Shown: piece after piece, positions 6,263 to 11,033 of the stretch
Position numbering within the stretch: the first letter of the stretch is position 1
Layout of the letters: each line of letters opens with the position of its first letter
NCBI GenBank assembly: GCA_015491135.1
Contig: WFWK01000068.1
Location: 1-11,033, forward strand
DNA length: 11,033 bases
Direction: 5' to 3'
From: Patescibacteria group bacterium
Lineage (GTDB): Bacteria > Patescibacteriota > Minisyncoccia > Phycocordibacterales > UBA2100
Program-made: the position numbers and the translations under genes
The notes under the pieces: model-generated
What the model was told of the DNA's origin: nothing
Seen by the model: the letters and a program-made list of their open reading frames with translations, nothing else
Database searches by the model: none

Positions 6263-6814
6263 TTATTCATTTATTTCTTCTTCTTTTTTCTTAAACAGCG
6301 CATCCAACTGCTCGTTTATATCTTTTGTAATTTTTTCCATCTCTTCTTTCGCTGCAAATTTTTCATCTTCGGTTATCTCACCGTTTTTTTGTTTTTCTTG
6401 AATATCGCTCCAAACCTCATCGCGCGCTTTACGCAAAGAAACTCTTGCTTCTTCATGTTTGTCTTTTGCCAGCTTTACAAGTAAGGTTTTTCTCTCTGAG
6501 GTAAGCTCGGGAAAGACCACGCGCAAGCCGGTAGCATCCACAACAACAGATACACCCAAGTTTGCATCAGTTATCGCCTTTTCAATGTCTTTTAAAGTTG
6601 ACTGGTCAAACGGAGTTACTCGTAAAGTTTTCGGGTCCTCTATCCCCATATTTGCAACTTGGTTTAAAGGCAGTCTTGTTCCGTAACTTTCTACAAATAT
6701 AGAATCAAGCAATGACGGTGTTGCTCTTCCGGTACGAACTGAAAGTAATTCACCGGAGAGCCACTTAACTATTTCCTCGGTTTTTGATTTATAATCTGAG
6801 AAGTCGTAACTCAT
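6263..6814 (-). CDS. frr: Ribosome recycling factor
   Basis: With EF-G, this factor splits the post-termination ribosome so that subunits can be reused. The 183 residues match the usual 185. Domain I (three-helix bundle) is formed by the N-terminal helix and residues from about 105 on, with the conserved ERKTLLVKLAKDKHEEARVS (107-126) and Arg128/Arg131 in LRKARDEV. Domain II lies between, starting after LLSVRTGRATPSLLD (23-37), with LRVTPFDQSTLKDIEKAI (64-81) and GLRVVFPELTSER (96-108). Nothing appears degenerate. It follows the holB-like gene by 38 bases and precedes rseP by 21. In many bacteria frr is followed by uppS, cdsA, dxr, rseP and proS; here the three middle genes are absent. Confidence 0.97.
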   Translation of the reverse strand: MSYDFSDYKSKTEEIVKWLSGELLSVRTGRATPSLLDSIFVESYGTRLPLNQVANMGIEDPKTLRVTPFDQSTLKDIEKAITDANLGVSVVVDATGLRVVFPELTSERKTLLVKLAKDKHEEARVSLRKARDEVWSDIQEKQKNGEITEDEKFAAKEEMEKITKDINEQLDALFKKKEEEINE

Positions 6815-6844
6815 TTTTTAAATTTAAACTTTTAATGCATTTTT

Positions 6845-6850
6845 AGTATA
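6845..6850 (-). promoter_or_regulatory. Possible -10 box for frr (weak)
   Basis: In the 38 bases between the holB-like gene and frr, the minus strand reads TATACT (6850-6845), a good -10 match. It would start transcription about 25 bases before the frr ATG. No convincing -35 lies 16-18 bases upstream: the best is TTTTGT inside the holB-like stop region. A weaker TAAATT (6826-6821) stands six bases before the ATG, in the position of the leaderless promoters. Read-through from the holB-like promoter is equally possible. Confidence 0.25.
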
Positions 6851-6852
6851 AC

Positions 6853-7476
6853 TTATTTTTTGGGATACAAAAGAGCAAACAGCTCCAACAGATTTTTTGT
6901 CGGATATGAACTTTGTTTGTATAAATCATGCGCTTCAAGTAAATAGTTGAGGACAGTTTTATTATCGGTTTTCCATTCAGGGCTTTTCTGTTGCGCGTTT
7001 TCCAATAGTTTTTTGCAAAAAAGCAAAGCTTCTCGCCTGTCTTTTATTTTTGAGACATAATCCAGCCGTTGCGTTAAAGAAAGTTTTAAAAATTCATCTT
7101 CCGAAAAATTTAAACCTTGTTGTTTTATATTAAGCTCTGTCAATCTTGAAAGAAGAGTTGGTCTCAAAGTGGTTTTGTCTTCTGTAAACACATAAAAAAT
7201 TACGTTATCCGGTGAGTCTTCCAATGTTTTCAAAAGAGCATCTTGCGCTTGCGGGGTTATCTCATTTGTTACAATAGCTATATGTTTTTCATCTGCAATG
7301 TTTTTAAAGCTCGCCTGTTTTGTAATCTCTCTTGCGTCCTCAACTGACACTTTATCAAAGACAAATATCAAGACATCCGGGTTCTCATGCGCTTTTACTC
7401 CTCTCTCTTGCAAAAAAGAGACAAGAGCATCTTTTGCTTGATTTATATCGCCTTCATGTTGAATCAAATATGTCAT
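6853..7476 (-). CDS. Clamp-loader delta'-like subunit (HolB-like), short and without P-loop
   Basis: Resembles the AAA+ core of DNA polymerase III delta'/gamma-tau subunits, which load the sliding clamp. The diagnostic stretch is ITPQAQDALLKTLEDSPDNVIF (73-94), the usual helix holding the Walker B-adjacent LLKxLEEPP pattern, then LRPTLLSRL (104-112), matching the LxPTxxSR sensor/arginine-finger region. VSVEDAREITKQASF (43-57) fits the segment where partners read IDxIRxL. The N-terminus (TYLIQHEGDINQAKDA) has no GxxGxGKT, so it should not bind ATP by itself, as known for E. coli delta'. At 207 residues it is much shorter than the usual 300-330: the zinc module and most of the collar domain appear missing. 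It is divergent from dprA with a 37-base gap and heads the block leading to frr. A tmk neighbour, common for holB, is absent. Confidence 0.75.
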   Translation of the reverse strand: MTYLIQHEGDINQAKDALVSFLQERGVKAHENPDVLIFVFDKVSVEDAREITKQASFKNIADEKHIAIVTNEITPQAQDALLKTLEDSPDNVIFYVFTEDKTTLRPTLLSRLTELNIKQQGLNFSEDEFLKLSLTQRLDYVSKIKDRREALLFCKKLLENAQQKSPEWKTDNKTVLNYLLEAHDLYKQSSYPTKNLLELFALLYPKK

Positions 7477-7482
7477 ATGTGG

Positions 7483-7513
7483 ATTATACCAAAGTTATTG
7501 ATAAAATATTCAA
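7483..7513 (-). promoter_or_regulatory. Promoter of the holB-like gene, extended -10, predicted leaderless
   Basis: On the minus strand a perfect TATAAT (7488-7483) is preceded by TGG, giving the extended -10 form TGnTATAAT. A TTGAAT (7513-7508) lies 19 bases upstream, a long spacer, so the extended -10 may carry most of the strength. Six bases separate the -10 from the ATG at 7476, so transcription should begin at the start codon. The region overlaps the dprA promoter on the other strand. Confidence 0.6.
7499..7507 (+). promoter_or_regulatory. Promoter of dprA, extended -10, predicted leaderless
   Basis: TGATAAAAT (7499-7507) matches the extended -10 form TGn followed by TAAAAT (five of six). 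It ends six bases before the ATG at 7514, the same spacing as on the opposite strand. No recognisable -35 lies at the expected place. The whole dprA/holB-like divergent control region is only 37 bases, so polymerases at the two promoters would exclude each other. Confidence 0.5.
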
Positions 7514-8374
7514 ATGAAAGTAATTTTTCAAAACGATAAAAATTTTCCTCCTCTTTTGAAAGAAATTCCCAACCCACCGGATAAGTTATACATTGAGGGT
7601 GAGAATATAAACTGGAGTCAATTTAAATTTTTAACCGTTGTCGGCTCACGTAAAAACTCAATATATGGGAAAATGGTTTGTGAAAAATTGATAAAAGGAC
7701 TTAGAGGATATCCCGTTGTTGTGGTCTCGGGGCTTGCCTATGGAGTGGATACCATAGCTCATAAAGCCGCGCTTGATGCCGGCATTAAAACCGTGGCAAT
7801 TCCCGGCTCCGGAATTGATTTTTCAGTTTTGTACCCGAGAGCAAATATTACTCTCGCCAAAAGAATAATTAAAAACGGCGGAGCGCTTTTATCTGAGTTT
7901 GAACCAAAACAAAAAGCAACCAAATGGAGCTTCCCTCAAAGAAACAGAATAATGGCGGGAATCTCCCATGCAACCCTGATAGTGGAGGCTCAAGAGAAAA
8001 GCGGAACTCTCATAACGGCACGTTTGGCAGTTGAATACAATCGTGAACTACTTGCGGTACCACATGATATAACTCGAGACAGCGCAAAGGGTGTATTGCA
8101 ATTTTTAAAACTTGGAGCATTTCCCGTTAGCTCATCTGATGACATTTTGGAAATTTTAAAAATTGACAAAAAAGAAGTTGTCAATGAAAAACCTGAGTTA
8201 ACTCTTTCAAAAGAAGAGAAGTTTATAATTGAAAACCTAAAAAACTCTCCGTCCTCCAAAGCAGCTCTTGTATCCAAAGCAAAAGCGGTTGGACTTGAGA
8301 TTTTAACTAATATCTCAAAAATGGAACTCTCCGGTAAGATAAAAGAAGAAAACGGATTTTTGTTTTTAAAGTAA
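7514..8374 (+). CDS. dprA: DNA-processing protein DprA
   Basis: Binds incoming single-stranded DNA during natural transformation, shields it and loads RecA. The 286-residue protein has the Rossmann-like DprA core: TVVGSRKNSIYG (41-52), VSGLAYGVDTIAHKAAL (71-87), IPGSGIDFSVLYPRAN (96-111), LLSEFEP (125-131), FPQRNRIMAGIS (140-151), VEAQEKSGTLITAR (157-170) and AVPHDITRDSAKG (181-193). The canonical AVPG reads AVPH here. A C-terminal winged-helix domain spans about 230-286. The N-terminal SAM-like domain of longer homologues is missing: only about 35 residues precede the core. CPR bacteria often keep DprA with type IV pilus and ComEC genes, none of which is in this window. In many bacteria topA follows directly; here an opposite-strand gene intervenes. 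Its mRNA is probably leaderless. Confidence 0.95.
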   Translation: MKVIFQNDKNFPPLLKEIPNPPDKLYIEGENINWSQFKFLTVVGSRKNSIYGKMVCEKLIKGLRGYPVVVVSGLAYGVDTIAHKAALDAGIKTVAIPGSGIDFSVLYPRANITLAKRIIKNGGALLSEFEPKQKATKWSFPQRNRIMAGISHATLIVEAQEKSGTLITARLAVEYNRELLAVPHDITRDSAKGVLQFLKLGAFPVSSSDDILEILKIDKKEVVNEKPELTLSKEEKFIIENLKNSPSSKAALVSKAKAVGLEILTNISKMELSGKIKEENGFLFLK

Positions 8375-8380
8375 ATGTAA

Positions 8381-8406
8381 AAAGTCGCCGATTGCTCGGC
8401 GACTTT
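8381..8406. terminator. Perfect hairpin between convergent genes, likely two-way terminator
   Basis: AAAGTCGCCGA (8381-8391), loop TTGC, and TCGGCGACTTT (8396-8406) form a perfect 11-bp stem, six pairs of it a GC-rich block. It lies seven bases after the dprA stop and four bases before the stop of the minus-strand gene, the position expected for a shared terminator. On the plus strand the stem ends in only three Ts; on the minus strand TTT is followed by a T-rich stretch. The T-tracts are short, so efficiency is uncertain. Confidence 0.75.
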
Positions 8407-8410
8407 GGTG

Positions 8411-8929
8411 TTAATGAACACTGTAGAGTACAGGGGCGCTTTTGAGAAAAGATTTTTCTCTCCGCCCGGCCAAAAACCCCTCCTGATCAAGGCAGAAAAC
8501 AATATCCATATTGTTAGAGTGTTCTTCCCGAAGTTGAACTGCAAGTTCAAGCGGACTTTGAAGCCATATATCAAGCAAAATATAATCAAAGCTGTACTTT
8601 AGAATTTTATCATCCCCTATAAGCGGATGAACCGAAGTCCACAAAAAACTTGCATCACTTTTAATTATTACGGGCATCCAAATAAACCCGGAGGTTGCGC
8701 CAAGAATTATTTGCACACCAAAACTAGAAACCCTTTTCTCGGCAAACGCCCCACGCACAAAATCTAAAGAATCTTTCTCCAAAGCTACAATCAAATAATC
8801 CCTCTCGGGTGTGAGATCATAATTGTCAGCCTCATCGTTACGCAGTACACTGGCGCGAATATCACCAAGTTGTACATATAAACTTTTGGGTCTTTTGTTA
8901 ACGGGAGTTTTTTGCAGAGTTTTGCTCAT
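8411..8929 (-). CDS. Hypothetical protein, function unknown
   Basis: I do not recognise this 172-residue protein. It appears soluble: no signal peptide or clear membrane helix, though the middle is rich in hydrophobics (GVQIILGATSGFIWMPVIIK at 71-90). The N-terminal 16 residues are basic and probably disordered (SKTLQKTPVNKRPK). The segment FDYILLDIWLQSPLELAVQLRE (114-135) followed by DIVFCLDQ (142-149) has the beta-Asp-helix-beta rhythm of a response-regulator receiver, with D120 in the phospho-acceptor position and K163 as a possible conserved Lys. The preceding half does not show the acidic pair I would expect, so this similarity is weak and may be chance. That it is a real gene is supported by a good promoter (TTGACT-17-TATTTT), a strong AGGAGGAG ribosome site and a terminator hairpin. 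It sits between dprA and topA on the opposite strand. Confidence 0.8.
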   Translation of the reverse strand: MSKTLQKTPVNKRPKSLYVQLGDIRASVLRNDEADNYDLTPERDYLIVALEKDSLDFVRGAFAEKRVSSFGVQIILGATSGFIWMPVIIKSDASFLWTSVHPLIGDDKILKYSFDYILLDIWLQSPLELAVQLREEHSNNMDIVFCLDQEGFLAGRREKSFLKSAPVLYSVH

Positions 8930-8934
8930 TTAAA

Positions 8935-8942
8935 CTCCTCCT
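8935..8942 (-). promoter_or_regulatory. Strong Shine-Dalgarno of the unknown gene
   Basis: On the minus strand AGGAGGAG (8942-8935) lies five bases before the ATG at 8929. It is the only textbook ribosome binding site I found before any gene in this window, and it fixes the start codon. It also implies that the organism's 16S rRNA keeps an anti-Shine-Dalgarno tail, although most neighbours seem not to use it. Confidence 0.85.
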
Positions 8943-8964
8943 GGTTGGAAATGCACCTTATTAC

Positions 8965-8993
8965 AAAATACATGGTCGGTTTAAAACAGTCAA
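8965..8993 (-). promoter_or_regulatory. Promoter of the unknown gene (conventional, with leader)
   Basis: On the minus strand TTGACT (8993-8988, five of six consensus), a spacer of exactly 17 bases and TATTTT (8970-8965) form the best -35/-10 pair in the window. Transcription would start near 8958, leaving a leader of about 29 bases that contains the Shine-Dalgarno. Its -35 is 11 bases from the candidate -35 of topA on the other strand, so the two promoters stand back to back. Confidence 0.65.
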
Positions 8994-9004
8994 ACTTATT
9001 TAAA

Positions 9005-9033
9005 TTGCATTTTTTTGAAAAACACGCTACCCT
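9005..9033 (+). promoter_or_regulatory. Candidate promoter of topA, predicted near-leaderless
   Basis: TTGCAT (9005-9010), a 17-base spacer and TACCCT (9028-9033) precede the ATG at 9041 by seven bases. The -10 keeps only the first T, A and last T of the consensus, so the match is modest. It resembles the TACCAT proposed for proS. No Shine-Dalgarno is present before the ATG. Upstream supercoiling control, common for topA elsewhere, cannot be read from sequence. Confidence 0.4.
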
Positions 9034-9040
9034 TGCTTTC

Positions 9041-11033
9041 ATGAAATTGGTCATAGTAGAGAGCCCCGCGAAGGCAAAAACAATAGAAAAATACTTGGGA
9101 GAAGACTTTGTAGTGCGCGCTTCAGTTGGACACATTCGCGACCTCCCCAAATCAAAAAAAGACGCAATAGACATAAAGGCGGGTTTTGTTCCGAAATACG
9201 AAACAGTAAAAGGAAAAGAAAAAATTATTGCGCAACTTAAAAAGTTGGCAAAAGATGCCGATGAGGTAATTTTGGCAACAGACCCGGATCGCGAAGGAGA
9301 AGCCATAGCTTGGCATTTGGCGGAAGTTTTAAATTTAAAAAACCCCAAAAGAGTTGAGTATCATGAAATTACCAAAGAAGCTATAAAAGAAGCCTTTGCG
9401 CACCCGCGCTCAATAGACGAACAAAAAAAACAGGCTCAAGAGGCGCGAAGGGTTCTTGATAGACTGTTTGGATATGAGCTATCGGGACTTATCTGGAAAA
9501 AAGTCAGATACGGGCTCTCAGCGGGAAGAGTTCAATCTCCTGCTCTTAGAATTTTAATGGAGAAAGAGCGTGAAATTCGCGCTTTCAAGCCTGAGACTTA
9601 TTTTATCTTAACCGCAGAGGCTAAAGCCAAAGAGTTGGAATTTATTTTAATCTCCGAGGAGCAACCTAAAACAAAAGATAGGGCCCTGGAGATAAAAGAA
9701 AAGGGAGAAAAGGCGCTATGGCAAGTTAAAGATATAAAAGAGCAAAAAGTCTCGCGAGCTCCGGCTCCGCCGTTTATAACAAGCACCTTGCAACAAACAG
9801 CAAGCTCCAGATTAGGCTTCTCCCCATCTCAGACAATGCGTTTGGCTCAAAAACTCTATGAAGCAGGACATATAACCTATATGAGGACCGACTCGCCCAC
9901 TCTCTCAAAACAAGCCCTTGTGCAAATGCACTCTCTTATAAAACAAAAATATGGGGATGGCTTTTTGCAACCTCGCACTTTCAAATCAAAAAGTAAATCA
10001 GCCCAAGAAGCTCATGAAGCCATAAGACCAAGTGATTTTAGCAAAACAGTCGCCGGTGGGTCAGCGCAAGAGCGCAAACTCTATGATTTAATCTACAGAC
10101 GAGCGCTTGCAAGTCAGATGGCCGACGCTTTGATACTCAGAAGTAAACTCATGGTCTCATCCGACAGTGATGATTTGCCCGTCTTTTCAATTAAAGGACA
10201 AAGAGTTTTATCTGACGGGTGGTTGCTTGTCTTTCCGGAAGCCAAATCAGACGATGTAGTTCTCCCGCAACTCTCAGTTGGTGATAAAGTTTCAATTGAA
10301 AAAATAGAAATTGAAGAAAAACAAACCACTCCACCTAAAAGATATACCGAAGCCGGACTTATAAAAGAGCTTGAACAAAGAGGGATAGGAAGACCGTCAA
10401 CATATGCAACAATTATAAAAACCTTACAAGATAGAGGCTATGTAACAAAAGAAGGACGAACCTTAATTCCAACTGACACCGGTGAGGTTGTCTCCTCTTT
10501 CTTGGAAAAACACTTTGGTAAATATGTTGCCGATGCTTTCACCGCAGAGATGGAAAAGGAACTTGATGAGATAGCGCAAGGTCAAAGACAATACAAAGAA
10601 ACTCTACAAACTTTTTGGGATGAGTTTGAAAAAGAAGTTAAAAGCAAGTCTGACGTTGAAAAACTAACCGTTTTAGGGCCGGCTCCCGAAGAATTTAAAT
10701 GCCCTGATTGCGGGGCCCCAATGCAATGGCGCCTTTCCAAATCAGGAAAGTTTATGAGCTGTTCTCGCTTTCCGGATTGTCTGGGAGCAAGAAAAGCGGA
10801 TGGTTCAACCATAGAGCCACCGAAAGAAACAGGTGAGCCTTGCCCTGTCTGCGGAGTTGGAGGTGAGAAAGAGAATAAAAAGAAACCCGGAGTTTTAATA
10901 GAAAGAGAAGGACGCTTTGGAAGATTTATAGCTTGTTCAAATTATCCAAAATGCAGATATGTTAAAAAAGACGAACAATTAAACTCCACAGGCGTAAAGT
11001 GTCCGCAGTGTAAAGAAGGCGAGATAGTTGAAA
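9041..11033 (+). CDS. topA: DNA topoisomerase I (type IA), C-terminus cut by window edge
   Basis: Relaxes negative supercoils by cutting and passing one strand. About 664 codons are present, and the gene continues past the right edge. The Toprim domain begins at once with VIVESPAKAKTIEKYLG (4-20) and holds the metal-binding acidic motif ATDPDREGEAIAWH (79-92, with D81, D83, E85). LSAGRVQSPALR is at 159-170. The catalytic Tyr is Y280 in HITYMRTDS (277-285). AQEAHEAIRP lies at 321-330 and GIGRPSTYATIIKTLQDRGY at 448-467. After the core come Cys-rich zinc ribbons: C554/C557-C574/C580, C601/C604-C632/C638, and a third opening with C654/C657 at the edge. Such ribbons bind single-stranded DNA in known TopA proteins. 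The ATG at 9041 gives the canonical KLVIVESPAKAKTIEKYL start. It faces away from the unknown minus-strand gene. Confidence 0.97.
   Translation, partial: MKLVIVESPAKAKTIEKYLGEDFVVRASVGHIRDLPKSKKDAIDIKAGFVPKYETVKGKEKIIAQLKKLAKDADEVILATDPDREGEAIAWHLAEVLNLKNPKRVEYHEITKEAIKEAFAHPRSIDEQKKQAQEARRVLDRLFGYELSGLIWKKVRYGLSAGRVQSPALRILMEKEREIRAFKPETYFILTAEAKAKELEFILISEEQPKTKDRALEIKEKGEKALWQVKDIKEQKVSRAPAPPFITSTLQQTASSRLGFSPSQTMRLAQKLYEAGHITYMRTDSPTLSKQALVQMHSLIKQKYGDGFLQPRTFKSKSKSAQEAHEAIRPSDFSKTVAGGSAQERKLYDLIYRRALASQMADALILRSKLMVSSDSDDLPVFSIKGQRVLSDGWLLVFPEAKSDDVVLPQLSVGDKVSIEKIEIEEKQTTPPKRYTEAGLIKELEQRGIGRPSTYATIIKTLQDRGYVTKEGRTLIPTDTGEVVSSFLEKHFGKYVADAFTAEMEKELDEIAQGQRQYKETLQTFWDEFEKEVKSKSDVEKLTVLGPAPEEFKCPDCGAPMQWRLSKSGKFMSCSRFPDCLGARKADGSTIEPPKETGEPCPVCGVGGEKENKKKPGVLIEREGRFGRFIACSNYPKCRYVKKDEQLNSTGVKCPQCKEGEIVE

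Noticed and set aside
7990..8589. A 199-codon minus-strand open frame
   Set aside because: It is antisense to the conserved DprA C-terminal half and overlaps the unknown minus-strand gene in another frame; no family motif.

Overview
The window looks like a chromosomal core region of an AT-rich bacterium of the candidate phyla radiation (Patescibacteria, perhaps a parcubacterial lineage). This is inferred from short, tightly packed genes, an archaeal-type prolyl-tRNA synthetase, stripped-down versions of MreD, the clamp-loader delta' subunit and DprA, and the absence of uppS, cdsA and dxr between frr and rseP. TGA is used as a stop (proS and the MreD-like gene), so the code looks standard rather than the TGA=Gly code of Gracilibacteria. 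I could not check taxonomy by search.

Layout. Positions 1-1038 (minus): a penicillin-binding protein 2 gene running off the left edge, preceded by a very small MreD-like membrane protein. Positions 1204-1782 (plus): a CYTH-domain phosphohydrolase/cyclase-like gene that sits head-on inside the cell-shape operon. Positions 1856-7476 (minus): a block read in the order holB-like, frr, rseP, proS, mreB, mreC. Positions 7514-8374 (plus): dprA. Positions 8411-8929 (minus): an unrecognised gene. Positions 9041-11033 (plus): topA, running off the right edge. No intergenic stretch exceeds 300 bases; the longest are 1039-1203 and 8930-9040, and both hold regulatory candidates. I saw no tRNA, rRNA, CRISPR array or insertion sequence.

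How the genes work together. mreB, mreC, the mreD-like gene and the PBP2 gene encode the elongasome that builds the lateral cell wall. rseP is an intramembrane protease; frr and proS serve translation. The holB-like protein, DprA and TopA act on DNA. Two pairs that usually lie together (mreC-mreD and dprA-topA) are each split here by one gene on the opposite strand.

Regulation. The most consistent non-coding signal is promoter placement. In front of the mreD-like gene, proS, the holB-like gene and dprA, a -10 box ends exactly 6 bases before the ATG, and in front of topA 7 bases before it, which predicts leaderless mRNAs. The unknown gene at 8411-8929 differs: it has a clear promoter, a 5' leader and a strong Shine-Dalgarno. 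A perfect 15-bp inverted repeat just upstream of the CYTH gene is the most striking unexplained structure. I did not find a clear novel multi-gene system such as a defence island.
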